Shown piece after piece: positions 34,111-45,959 of a stretch of DNA of 64,000 nt (position 1 is the stretch's first letter; each line of letters begins with the position of its first letter). The notes below the pieces were generated by a model. That model worked only from the letters and a program-made list of their open reading frames with translations, made no database searches and had not been told where the DNA came from. The translations under genes and the position numbers were made by a program. This stretch comes from Saccharina japonica (lineage: Eukaryota > Sar > Phaeophyceae > Laminariales > Laminariaceae). Location of the stretch: positions 55,831 through 119,830 of the forward strand of contig MEHQ01001647.1 in NCBI GenBank assembly GCA_008828725.1. The letters run 5' to 3'.

Positions 34111-35443
34111 GATTATATCAGGGGTACGCGCGGTGCCGAAGGCACCGCGCGGTACGGGATGGGACCGTTTTGCCCGCCGCAGGCGTATTTTTTTTTGGGT
34201 CTTCCCGAGGGGCGGTATGGGAAAATGTTCCCGTCTGTTTACCGCGGGACGGGAATGGGACGGGAAGAAGGTGGGAAACCATTACCATTTGGTTGACGGG
34301 ATTGGACGGGAAGACACGATTCTTTGGCGGTACGGGACGGGACGGGAACCGATTTTTGGCGGTACGGTACGGTACGGGAATCATTTTTCGGCGGTACGGG
34401 AAATGATCGGTGAACGGGTCGGGAATAGGTCGGGAATAAGTCGGGAATGGGTCGGGAATGGGTCGGGAATGGGTCGGAAACCGGGTCGGGAATACGGTCG
34501 GGAATACGGTCGGGAAACGCAGTCGGGAATTGTTGGGAACACGGTCGGGAACACACGCTGGAGACAACGACTGAAAAGGGTATAATCAAAAGTCTTCTTC
34601 GAGTACGAGTATAACATTCGCGAGAACAGTGCCAATAGGAGCAGGAACCGGGGCTGATTGCTTTGGCGCGGCTTGAGGCGCCGAAGCAGATCCGCCGGGA
34701 TCCTCCACCTCCACAACGTCCATGCTTGATGCCATGTTTTGTCTTTGGGCCGGGTGGTGGTGTGAGTGTTCTTGGTTTTATTCTCGACATAATAATTTCC
34801 CAAATGTACGACCGATTTATTATACGAGTACGTACTATTATTTCAAATAGCGAGGTGTGAGTGGGGCCGATTGAATAGTTGATACAAATTTTAAGTTCGT
34901 GTTTAAATTTTGAATAAAAAAAAAACGAGAGGAAAAATAAAGAAAAAAGGAAATATATATTCGCGCGTAGACGATTTGTTTTTATAGTTCGGAAATATAT
35001 ACGAGTAAAAATGCAGTATACGCACTTACTTGCATCCATCCATGGTCATGCGATGGGAAAACGAAAAAATCGGCGGTAAATGGGATGGGAATATCTGCCC
35101 CAATAGTGAGATGCGGGATTGGAGAAGCTGTGCCCCATGGTCGGGATGGGACGGGAATCACTTATTACATGACAGTGGGATGGGAATAGTCGGGACTGGG
35201 CGGACAGCGGGACGGGAATAGTCGGGAATGGGCAGACAGTGGGATGGGAAACAGTCGGGAACGGGAACACGGCCATTACCGCGGGACGGTAGAGCTCGGG
35301 AACAGAAACTGACGATGGTACCGGTCGGGAAATCGCGGTCGGGAACGAAAAATCTGACGGTTTCCCATTCCCGTACCGTACCGTTCCCGTCCCGACCACA
35401 TTTTCCCGTCCCGACCTTTACCGCGCGTACCCCTGGATTATAT
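34111..35443. mobile_element. hAT-like non-autonomous element 2 with perfect 8-bp TSD
   Basis: The target duplication GATTATAT is identical on both sides (34111-34118 and 35436-35443). The element (34119-35435, 1317 bp) starts CAGGGGTACGCGCGGT and ends with the exact inverse. An 8-bp duplication with a CAGGG terminus is the signature of the hAT superfamily. The first 50 bp inside match element 1 (GGTGCCGAAGGCACCG, GGGATGGGAC, GCCCGCCGCAG). Two arrays fill it: GGTACGGGAC words and a GGTCGGGAAT tandem array near 34415-34560, then GGGATGGGAA words at 35040-35300 and the inverted CCGTCCCG at the right end. The middle 470 bp is unrelated to the arrays. No transposase frame exists. Confidence 0.9.
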
Positions 35444-36600
35444 CCCTCCGCTAGGCTTGCTGGTATGATGTGGTGCGAACGAAAGCATCTATCTTTTTTC
35501 CGAAGAATATATATCTACGTGTTCATCCCATGAGCTGTGTGCTCTCCTCTTGACCGTCCTCGACTGATGACTGCCCGAGCCTAGACGCTTCCACCACGCT
35601 AGTTGTTGTTTATATAGCATAGTCCACTGGAAGCCAAAATAATCGCTAATCAGGACGCCCATCCATGTATTGTCAGATATACGAAGGAATCACTCCTGAG
35701 ATCGCATTGCGCGGGTTGATCCGAATTCGAGAGAGTCGACGAGCGAAGAAAAGGTGTGAAGTGCTTCAACCGATACGCACGGCCAGGAACTATCCGTGGA
35801 ACAGATACGAGAGGAAAGCCTGCAATTTTAATGTGACCGTATATTACAGTTACGGCTGGGGGGAGAGATAAAATAATAGGCAAATACAATAATAAATTAT
35901 AAGGAAAAACGAACACCAGCTTGATCCATACCGTGTGGACCTGCCCTTGCCAAAATGTGACCCTAGGTAGAAAACCATTTCAACCGCGCGCCGGGGTGAG
36001 AGTGTAGAATTGTATCGGCCACGGAAAGACAGCGGAATGAAAGCACAGGCGCTGCAAAGCCGACGCTTAGTAACACACCCCACTTCTACCTCAAGATGCC
36101 CGCAAATAACTCGGAGATACTCTGCGAAGTTTGGAAGAATACGAGCTGGCAGTCTTAACTAGGCGTTACGTCATATGATACCAACGCGGTATCGCACGAT
36201 TGCCACACCTGTCTCAAAGCGAAACCCTTGCCCATGTACCAGACGGCGGCTTGCCCAAGAGTGTGGTTTTGCTGCTCGGTGTTGTACATATGCCGAATTG
36301 TTTTATTTCATCATTCAATGCCTCCGCTTCATACCAGTATGTACAAGACTTACGTTATTGATTAAAGGTCGCACCCCATAGGTACAAAGTGTACCTAGTA
36401 TATTACGTAAGTACACAAAAGTACATCAGCTGCGCTAGATCCATGTGCTGTTGTTGTCGTTGTTTGGGAAACAAAATATGTGTTAAGGTTTTCCTGTAGG
36501 CATTGATACGGTAGAAATATATGATAACTGGTATAACGGAACGGGACCACTCTGCATGCACTGCAGTTATTAGGATGCGTACGTGATGGCTGATAATACA
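35444..36600. other. Spacer, nothing recognised
   Basis: No family, splice chain or repeat partner was identified. Small frames (for example 35665-35871) have no features. Confidence 0.35.
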
Positions 36601-36603
36601 GCA

Positions 36604-36766
36604 CAGGGCACCTAATAAGAAACGGGCTAATACGAAAGCCAGGCTGAGGTTTTGAGGGAAATAAGAAACTGGGGAGTCATTATCTTGAAATTAGTGTGAA
36701 AATCACCCTCTCTCAAATATGAAATCCAGCCTGGGCCAAACTTCCTGTTTTTGATTAGGTGTCCTG
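36604..36766. mobile_element. MITE-like palindrome, copy 1
   Basis: The left end CAGGGCACCTAATAAGAAAC matches the inverted right end CAGGACACCTAATCAAAAAC at 17 of 20 positions, with a further inverted AGGCTG inside. The core GGGAAATAAGAAA with GAAATTAGTGTG is shared with 43250-43410. The flanking 8-mers do not match, so no target duplication is claimed. Confidence 0.55.
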
Positions 36767-39000
36767 TACCTGTACCTTTATTTGCGTATCTGCAACCACG
36801 GGTATCTACTATTTGGGTCCTATGCATGCTACTGCGGTATTTGCGACGATACATACCGAGCTGCTAGTGGTCAGACCATAACAAACACAAGAAATCATCA
36901 GAAGAGATGATCATGAATACACACAGATACACCGAACGAAGCAGTTACAGCAGTAGAAGCAATACGTTTTAAGGGCCTACCGAACCTGGCGGCACAAGTT
37001 GCTTCATGTGGCCAATACTCCGGATGACTCGCCTACATCATGATGTGTACAATATTTTTGTAGTGGTACAACAACATGTTGCCCTAAATTCTGTATTATT
37101 CGCTGCGGTCTTCAACCGCCCTACTGGAGTATACTGACTGGGTGTGCCATACGTCGATAGAAAGACTAAACGAATAACAGGTATAATATAAACAATACAC
37201 AACAAGTATGCAACCCTCTCTCTCTGATGTCCAAGCAACTATGACGAAACGATCGCCATGTCTGATATCGGCGGTCCTTATTCATGAAACGAAAACACAC
37301 AACAAAAACAGCAGATATACACCTGATGATATCACCGGAAGCGGGTCTTGTTCGTTAACAGCGGCGGCAGTTTTCACGGTACAGAGCGATTAACTCCTCT
37401 TGGACTTCAGCTTGATATAGTGAGGATGCGAGGGATTCATAGCTCAGGATGGCCATGCATGCCAGTTTGCGGTACCGGCTCTGCGCACCTTAACCGGTGT
37501 CAAAGAAACACAACGTACGATGGGTGATGCAGGGGCGTCCAGAACATTGTGTTTTCGACACCACACATAAACAATGGTCATATTTGAAATATTACCGGAG
37601 CATGGTGATAACAGGACAATCTACGGTAGAAGGAAACGTTTTACTGTAGTTTCACTCTAGTTTCCGTTTATTTTAGCTCAATTGGCTTAGACACCCCTCT
37701 CCTGTCCGATCTGGATACCCAGGGGGGATTGCTTACACCAAGTGATCTAAAATAAGGGGTGAGTAAATGAAAAACAAAACGTAACTTACTTCTAAATCGT
37801 TCTGTGATCACAGCTCTCCGTGTTTCCCCCCTCATTCTGACCACGTTTAATTTGTGAATGCCCAAAAACAACTTATGTTCCGGGCGCCCCGATTCTCCGT
37901 TTTGTTCAAGAGTGCAATTAGCGATGTAGCCCAGTACGCTGATAGAGCAGAGCAGAGGTTTTCGTCATAGCAGCGATGTTCGTCAGACGCCGTTATGTTT
38001 CGGTACAGCAAAATCGAAATGCGCGTGTTCTATAATGTAGCATATATACCTGGTGCGAAGTATGGGCCATGACCTTAGAAACTCATTTTGAGCTTAATCG
38101 TGGTCCGCGCTGGGAATGTTCTGGCAATGTTCTCGCTAGATGCAAACGTGGCGCAGCCAGCCGCCAATCTCAACCGTTTCTGGTCCGGTTTGGTTCCGGT
38201 GTTTAGTCAGGGTTAGTTAGGGTTAATATTAGGGTTGGGGACTAGGTTGGGTCTACGCCCGCACCTTGATCTCATCAGGAAGTGCCTCTTAATATAGCTC
38301 GCAAAGCAACGCGAGAAGTGAACAGCCCAACCCCTATAAAGATCCTACAGCAGTAGCTAAGGAATTGTATAGGGAGCTCATACTGGACATGTTTCGCATC
38401 GGCTAACAGAGGAAATAACCTATTGGAAGTGCTTATGCTCAGACAGGTGTTAGTCGAGGACGATCAACAGGAGGGCACACCGCTCATATGATAACCCGAC
38501 AATGTATATTACGTATTCAGTCGCTCCATGCCACAAGCGTCCCGGTGCGAGAAGCACGTTGTAGAGTGATATATATTAGAGATAGTTAGAGATGTTTGCA
38601 CCCCATTACCTCTCATGTTTGCTCTGTTGCCACGCGTAGAAATAGGTACCCCGTCAACCAGTGAAAGCGGGTTCACCCCGTCTGTCACCAATCAATGCCA
38701 CCAACCTTAACTGACCCAGCTCGCAATGCAAATCGGTTGAATTCACAGCTGACGTGCTTTAAAATAATGTTATTATATACCCGATGAGTCTGCGTCGATC
38801 TCCGAATCACAACCAACAGAACCCTTACCACACGTGACAGCGTGACAGCAGAATGTAGCAAAATCAACAAACCAAAAACGGATCAAACAATCACTATCCC
38901 GCCTATCGTACCGTTCTACCTACGACTGTAAACCGATAATCGAACTCCAAGTTGTTCGTTCATAAGTACACATAAAACCACACCCTCTGGTAGATCACAG
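36767..39000. other. Spacer, nothing recognised
   Basis: No gene found. 37670-37745 contains a tRNA-like A-box word but no B-box (see rejected items). 38205-38250 has a short TTAGGG-like tract, listed separately. Confidence 0.35.
38205..38250 (+). repeat. Short interstitial TTAGGG-like tract
   Basis: GGTTAGTTAGGGTTAATATTAGGGTTGGGG-like sequence, that is, irregular TTAGGG words over about 45 bp. It may be a relic of telomere repair or chance. Confidence 0.4.
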
Positions 39001-39004
39001 GTTA

Positions 39005-39200
39005 TCAGAGCTCCCCAAACACTGGGTGTGCTGGATATCGATGGTTCTGTGTGTTATTCGCGTCAAACCTTGCTTTCTACCCGTCGACACCCAGCACACC
39101 CAGTGTCAATGCCGATTCTTCACCCTACTACGTAGAGAGGTACGAGTTACAGTAGTATGTGGTCATAAAACTACGACACAGATATACTACGGTGCAGTAG
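39005..39200. repeat. R1 repeat family copy with inverted halves
   Basis: Carries CACTGGGTGTGCTGGATATC and, 50 bp later, the inverse CACCCAGCACACCCAGTGTC after ACCCGTCGAC. It is followed by TATGTGGTCATAAAACTACG as in the copy at 27040-27270. Confidence 0.55.
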
Positions 39201-39630
39201 AACGGCGGAGAACTTGCGCGTACGTGCCAAGCTATTCGAATTTGCACGTACATTCAATACGGTTAAATATATATATATATGGCAGGAGTTGGTGTAGATT
39301 TGTATGGCCTACATGGAGCCAAATATGATCGAGGTGCGAGGTGGGCCTCCGGCGGCTCCTCCGGAGGGCTGGTTATGTTTTCGACCTTTTGGGTGGGAGT
39401 AGGGTGCCAAGTGGGATCAAATCCGGGTGGGATCAGGCCCGGGTGGGAGCAGAGTAAAGATGGCGCAAACGCACGTACGTGAAGATCCGAACAGCCCAGC
39501 ATGTACGTGCCATTATACGGCTGGTGGCTGAAGTACAGTGTGCAGAGCCGACATTGGATGCCATATGCGACAGTCAAGACCTACCGTGCTAGCAATCCGG
39601 GTGCATGGACGATAAACATATAGTAGAAAA
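39201..39630. other. Spacer with short GGGTGGGAKC repeats
   Basis: 39390-39450 holds three irregular GGGTGGGATCA/GGGTGGGAGCA words. GCACGTACGTG and its inverse occur on both sides of it (about 39217 and 39470). No gene seen. Confidence 0.3.
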
Positions 39631-40310
39631 AAAGGGCGGTTTAATGTGAAGAACACACACAAGTACTCTTTAGCTCGTCTTCAACCAACAATCAAACTCA
39701 AAGACCGGATGTATTACCATCAGTGTCTGTGTGCCGTTACCGTCCTTTCCACCCGTCGACATCCAGCACACCCCAGTGTCTGTACCGATTATATATCCTG
39801 GAGATATACCAGGCACAAACCTCCGACGCAGATATATTAGACTGCAATGCAGTAAGCAGGGCGAACAATGCCATACCATACACGACAGGCACGACCTACC
39901 CTGCTAGCAATTAAGTTGCGTGAAAGAGTAAAAAAGGAGAAAAAAACGAAAAGGGAAGTATAAATAATAAAAATAAAAATACTAAAATTGGCAAACAAAC
40001 ACACAAACAAACAAAAAAACAAACAAACAAACAAAAAAACAAACAAACAAACAAACAAACAAACAAACAAACAAACGAACAAACAAGCAAACAAACAAAC
40101 ACACAAAGGCACAAACAAACAAACATACAAACAAACAAACAAACAAACAAACAAATAAACAAACAAGCAGATAAGCAAACAAGGAAACAAACAAACAAAC
40201 AATCAAGCAAACAAACACACACAAACAAACAAACACACAAACAAACACGATATCAAATACAAAGAAATAAAGTGTCGTGCTTCTCCCGAAGAAGATGTGA
40301 CAGAAAAGTT
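39630..40310 (+). repeat. R1 repeat family copy with a 260-bp CAAA array
   Basis: Begins with GGTTTAATGTGAAGAACACA (39640), then CCTTTCCACCCGTCGACATC, CAGCACACCCCAGTGTC, GACAGGCACGACCTACCCTG and GTGCGTGAAAGAGT-like words. Next comes an AAAC/CAAA tetranucleotide array (about 39990-40250), then AAAGTGTCGTGCTTCTCCCG as in the copies at 27690 and 33330. Long frames of Cys-Leu-Phe-Val across the array are artefacts. Confidence 0.7.
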
Positions 40311-42000
40311 AATTCAAATCAAATACGTAGACTATAATATAATTAAACAACCTAAACAGAGAAAATAGTAGGAACGACAGTAGTACATACATGCTCCTCA
40401 ATCGGTAATGCCATGCAATGAAAAAACAATACCGGGTATTATGCACTATCGGAACCCCCTTCCGTGCGCTCCGTGCCCCCTCTCCGCTTCTTCCCCCAGC
40501 CGCGGTTACAGTAGTCGTGAAATAAGTTTATTTGCAGCGCGACGCGGGTCGGATCACCTGAACTGAAGGAGGGGGGGCGTGTATCAGATGTCGTTTCATA
40601 GAGGATTGACTCGTAAATACCCAGGGAAACAACGGACATATTAGGCTGATCTACCGTCGTTGTATGAAGATAACACTCAAGTTTAGTCGCTCAATGTCGA
40701 AACCCAAAAAGGCTGAGCTATATTATCAGACCCAGAAAGCACATACATACTCGGCAACTTACTCGCACTCTCTCTTCCTTTCTCAAATCATATTAGATAC
40801 ACTCAAACTAAACAAAATGCAAGTGCCATTCGTTTTTCGTCCCTGTACGTTCTATTATACTGGGATATACAGAGGCGTACACCACACAGCATGCAGCACC
40901 CACCACAATAGGTTGGCCTTTCATGCGTCGTGCATACACTTATTCTGCATTGCTCATAAAAGACGAATGCTCACAAAAGAACACTGACCAGATTTGCATA
41001 TGGCCTTAGATGCGTTGCATACGCTGCTACCAGGGTCCCGTTAAGCAGATATCGTGTCCTTCAAAGGTGAAAACTAATTAATGACTTGAATTAGTATGAA
41101 TTAATTAAAAAAATGGCGTTGTATCGTAGGCTTTGGAGAATGTACGAAACGGGAGCTGGGTGTCGCAGGAAAATTAGTCACTTGTCCGGCAGGAAAATAT
41201 TGTGTTGATTTAAAGGGGTTGCGGAAAGTTTGGTCCATTATGTCATACAGCTTGCTCTGGCGACAGAGTTGCGGCAATGCCAAAAAATAATATTCTGGTG
41301 ATATATATGAATACAGCGAGATTATGTACATGATAGGGAGTCACACTACTGGCATCGCGACGTGTGCCCCGGAAAGTACTGCAGATAGGCACTTACCTGG
41401 AGAACTCAGACTAGTATACACAATGGACAAAACAGCCCAGCGCTCCAGTACGATACGTGCTATTAATAGTAGCACGCGGGTGTCTAGATAAACAGGATGA
41501 ACACGATGTCAATAGCAGGTACTATTAATAGCGTTGCGAGATAACTACCTAGAGTATTTGTCAACAATTTCGGCAACGGTAGATGTGTCGCCATATTGAT
41601 AAACGCTGTCATGCGTTGTGAGTTCAGCCTCGTGTTATTGTTTGCCTAGTGGCTGGTCCCCAGTGTAATGGTATGTGCTAATGACGACTACAGCAGATAG
41701 TTCGTTGAGTTATTTGGGCATTGTATTTATTTGCCGTATTTTGCTGCGACTTCGATATAATGTTTTATTATGTGGCTGGTGACTGGACACCACCGCAATA
41801 ATATGCGTAAACAAAAGTTATATTCGTGAAGGCTACGTACAAGTATGGGACAGAAGAGAAGGTCACACCGCCCGAACTGTCGAATGCAGTCTTGATCAAC
41901 CGGCAATTTGGGCACTGCTGTAGTAGTAGTAGAATTGTTGAGTTACTTACTTGCGGTTGGGCATGCTAATGTACGTATTTTTCTGTAAGTTTTATTTACC
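40311..42000. other. Spacer, nothing recognised
   Basis: AT-rich DNA. A 107-codon ATG frame at 40664-40987 has no recognisable features. Nothing else supported. Confidence 0.35.
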
Positions 42001-42002
42001 TG

Positions 42003-42530
42003 GTGTCGCGTTTTTGTTTGGCTGGACTCTACAATACAGTGGAGGTCACCGCTACGACTATGGGAAGCAGAGCAAGCACGATTCACAAAGGTGACGCGTA
42101 CGCAAAAGAAGATACGGTGACACATTTCGAACTGTCGTTTGCGGTCGATCGGGATCTACAGCGGTATTGCTCGCTTCTTGTGATTGGCCTGATTGAGGAT
42201 AAGATCTCTCCCTTGCAGTGATTGGCCATATATGGATAGTTACTTGCTAGACGATTGTGGAAGGTGGAAGGCACCCCCCACCCCCCTCCCCCATCTGTCA
42301 CTCTGTTTTGACTTCCTCCGCCACACCAAGCCTGACGTCTTCATTCACACCTCCCAGCCAAAGGTCGCCCACCACCTACTGCCTACACCTAAAGCGAATG
42401 GTACGTCAAGGCGCCATCGCCTTCAACGTCTTGCAGGGGACCGGCATCGTTGTCATCGCAAACGGCTACGGAATCCGTGAAGCGGCCAAGGCACACCACG
42501 CGAAGTGTCAGCCTGGTGGAGTGCGGGAAG
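42003..42530 (+). CDS. Possible exons of a small gene
   Basis: Two stretches look coding on the plus strand. One is 42003-42221, with TTMGSRASTIHKGDAYAKED and a balanced charge pattern. The other is about 42400-42530, with GAIAFNVLQGTGIVVIANGY followed by REAAKAHHAKCQPGG, ending near a GAAGTAAGT donor-like site. The second faintly recalls small nucleic-acid-binding folds of the Alba type, but I would not name it. The join between the two was not found and neither end is fixed. Confidence 0.25.
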
Positions 42531-42895
42531 TAAGTCGTGGGTGATTTCTACCACGGACGAGGAGCACATTGGCGGAAAAATTCAAGGACGTACGTAGCCG
42601 TGCAGCCGGCGGTCGACGACTCAATTAATAAATACTTCCTGCCCCTTTTGCAGAATTATTTAATTGAATGCACCTCCATATTACTTTCCCTCTTGTCAGC
42701 CGGCTGGAGTGCGGGAAGCAATTAAGCCGAAGTCGTGGGTGATTTATACCCTGAACGAAGAGCCCGTTGGCGGAAAATTACAGGACGTACGTGACTGTGC
42801 AACCGGCGACGTCGGTCGACGACACAATTAATCAATACTTCCTGCCCCTTTTGCAGAATTAATTAATTAAATGCATCTCCATATTCTTCTCCCTC
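42507..42895 (+). repeat. Tandem duplication of a 188-bp unit
   Basis: Two copies start at GTCAGCC (42507 and 42695) and share TGGAGTGCGGGAAG, GTCGTGGGTGATTT, AGGACGTACGT and CTTCCTGCCCCTTTTGCAGA. The first copy includes the end of the putative exon above. A third partial copy follows, as repeated CTCCCTCATTCGCAAAATT words up to 42966. Confidence 0.75.
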
Positions 42896-43249
42896 ATTCG
42901 CAAAATTAATTAATTATACCCCCCCATACCACGAACAACCTCGTATCTGCTCCCTCATTCGCAAAATTGTAATATATACCCTGTAATAATAGCTTATTTC
43001 CATAGTCGACAATGATAATTCTACGTATAGTTCCCCTCAACCAACGACACATATTACCAAGTAAGTGAACAATGAAAATATCACATAATACCTGTTTCGG
43101 GTTATTGTTGTGCTCGCTTTGAGACACAACCAACTAACTTCTGTTTGTGGTTTGTACTATATACCATAAAAACCAATAATGCGATGTTTCCTTAAGTTAC
43201 ATCTCGTACTATATGTATATATATGGAGTTAATAAATTACACTACCGAC

Positions 43250-43410
43250 CCTCTCCTAAGAAAGTAACCCCCAAGAAACTCAGCCTAACCACTACGGGGG
43301 AAATAAGAAAGTCGACAGCTATTATACTGAAATTAGTGTGGGACACACCCCTTTCTCAAAAACAAAAAGTCAGCCTTTGCCCGATTTCTTGTTTCTTATG
43401 AGCGGGCCGG
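43250..43410. mobile_element. MITE-like palindrome, copy 2
   Basis: Shares the GGGGGAAATAAGAAA and CTGAAATTAGTGTG core with the element at 36604-36766. The ends are inverted: CTCTCCTAAGAAAG on the left against CGCTCATAAGAAAC on the right, with inner AGGCTGA words. Confidence 0.5.
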
Positions 43411-43419
43411 TACTGTAAT

Positions 43420-45950
43420 CGTATACCTCTACCAGAGGTACTGTTATTATAAGTACGAGCACGCCGTCCTACAGGTGGTAGTGCCGTCAACTCCAAACCC
43501 AATAACCAAAACCCGGGCAAAACCATCTAAATCATAATCCACTACGACGTGGTCTGTGCTATACGTCGCTTGCAGGTCGATAAATGCATCACGATATTGG
43601 TATACGAAGTAACTGCTGTGAACCACATACATAATGTATCCAAGACAACAATATGAATCGCTGTGTCTCCAACAACAAAAGTGAATCACCAATTCGCAAC
43701 CGATGAATATTTAGTTCAAATGTTTTCGTGGTTGTTGGTATAAGGCCAACTCTTACGGAACCTTTTTGAAAACCGAAAAATAACGTTTTCCGTTTTGATC
43801 ACCGACCGTCAGCCTTATGGGCCCGAACTTCGCTCATTATCGAGTAAAAACAATTCGATTTTCAGTTTCGGGAAGGCTATCACCCGGAAATGGGGCCCCA
43901 TTTTGCGATCAACATCGCGATCAAAACTGGTGCCCAGATTTGCATCGTCGTGGGTTTCCACACACCGTGGGAGGCAACACGCGTTCAAACGTATATATAT
44001 TACCAAGCAAGTAACGTGACCTATTATGCTAGTTTCTGTGCCCCGCTACCCACCCCCGCGCGCCTCACAGGCATCACCACGAGCCGACGGGATCGGTTTT
44101 ATATCTTGTGTCGGCTACAGGAAGAAGAGTGTTGCTACTCTCTCCTCCCGGCAGCGATGTTGCTCCAAATGTTATTGGTCTCGTTGAGGACGAGAGGGCA
44201 GTCGCGGTCTGATGAACGAGGCGATCAACAAACACCGCGAGGACGAAAAACCGACTTCTAAAGACAATCCTCCCAGTGTGAAGCGTACGTGTCTTGTTTA
44301 CCTCTTCGCGTGTACCGGACCATGCCTCCGCGTGGTCGGCTGAGATGCTCCGGAGCGACGAGCACCTTGAGGTCTACGTGTAGTATGGAGGCCGCGAACA
44401 CCTCTGTTCCTCTCTCTGTTGATTATTTACATGAGAACATCGCCCAACACCATTTTGAACAATTCGTGTCATGATAAAGTTGTCGGCCGATTGGGTGCGT
44501 CCGATTTTGAGCCCCGAGGAATTCATCAAGTTTCCGACTCCCAACAACCTTCCGTAAGAAATGCCCTACTAGAGTTCGAAGAGACCAAGCAAAAATAAAT
44601 GATTTCGGTGAAACATACACACCAAAGCGTATATACTTATACACCAGGTATATCGTTTGTTCATCCCATATATTATCTTCGACCTTCTTTACTCTGACCC
44701 TTTTTAGTGGTAACTCATATCCAGGGTCACTAAGTAAGCTCTTGTCCTCCCGCCCCACTACCATACGTGCCTTGCATTTCTTTTGTTAGAATAATTCAGC
44801 ACTTCTACCCTCGTCGACTTGCGTCGGATTTCTTCTAAACAAATACCAGGTATGTACTCCGTATAATTTTTGCCTGTGTAACAGTGGTACTAGGCAGCGC
44901 GAATCAACTGGACTATATGGATTAGAACGCGGGCGGAACAGCGAGGACGGTAGAAAGCGTGCCTGACTGCCATTGCCCACCCTGAACTCCAATCTCAAAC
45001 CACGTTTCAACAAGCACCACAGCATAGCAAATATACAAACGTACGAGGTAAAAACAAGCTGACAAGAAAGCTCTGGTAATAGCTGTACGCTCTATCTCGC
45101 AGAAGCGTCAAACATCAAAACCAACCGACATATAACCAGCAAAACACTACAACATAATACGTGCCTTCTGCGAGCAAGAGGATGCATGTTTGTGTTCTGT
45201 AGATAACGAGTGACCTCGAATCTCTCGCGCGCCCTCTCGCGCTTGGGCTTGGCGACGCGATGACCGGGAGGCTCCCCCCCCCCCCCAGCTCACGATGATG
45301 CTGAGCATCACTCCCGATTCAACCCCTTGTTTCTCCTATTGGTGCTTCCTCTTCCCTTTCTCCCCATGGTGCTCTCCTCCATTTCCTCGAACACGAAATG
45401 ACGTAACAGCCGATTTTCCTCGTTGAGAATTGCCTTTCCGATGATAATGAAAATCGAGTTTTGCACTTTGTTCTTTTTTACGAGTTGTATTTCGCTCAAA
45501 ATGAACATTTAACTTAGATATGTGTTCCTCGATGGTGGGAATCGATCCACAAAACAGACGAACCCAAATCAACCTTGACAGGCTCGTAAAACAGAGGATA
45601 TAAGGGAATTGGCATTTCTGGGCGAATGACCTTGCCCATAAATCCCGATTTTCTTGCATTTTTAAGTCTTCAGACTGCCGATGCCGGTTTCAATTTTATT
45701 TTGTGTAATCGACGGCAGTCGCACCTGACAATAGAGTACCGTGTACTTTTTTACTGTGAGGGAAGTACATATCTTACAACAAAAAAAACACATGTTTTCG
45801 ATTTCCGTTCTCATGGCTAAGGTACTTATTATTTGGGGAAATCGGCTGTTACGTCATCCCAAAATAACATAGTCTTTCAATCAGAGCTCCCAGTTCAACT
45901 GACGAACCCGGCCACGACGGTGGTGGCCACGGTAATGGCGGGACCTCGCT
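43420..45950. other. Spacer, nothing recognised
   Basis: No gene or repeat identified. 45245-45290 holds a C10 run next to GC-rich sequence. Confidence 0.35.
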
Positions 45951-45959
45951 TGGAAACTG

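Noticed and set aside
34400..34560. CRISPR-like regular repeats
   Set aside because: The GGTCGGGAAT words repeat every 10-12 bp without unique spacers, in a eukaryotic transposon.
37670..37745. tRNA candidate (TAGCTCAATTGG A-box-like word)
   Set aside because: No B-box at the right distance, and the arms do not pair.
39837..40250. Three overlapping minus-strand ORFs of Cys-Leu-Phe-Val repeats
   Set aside because: They are translations of the CAAA microsatellite.
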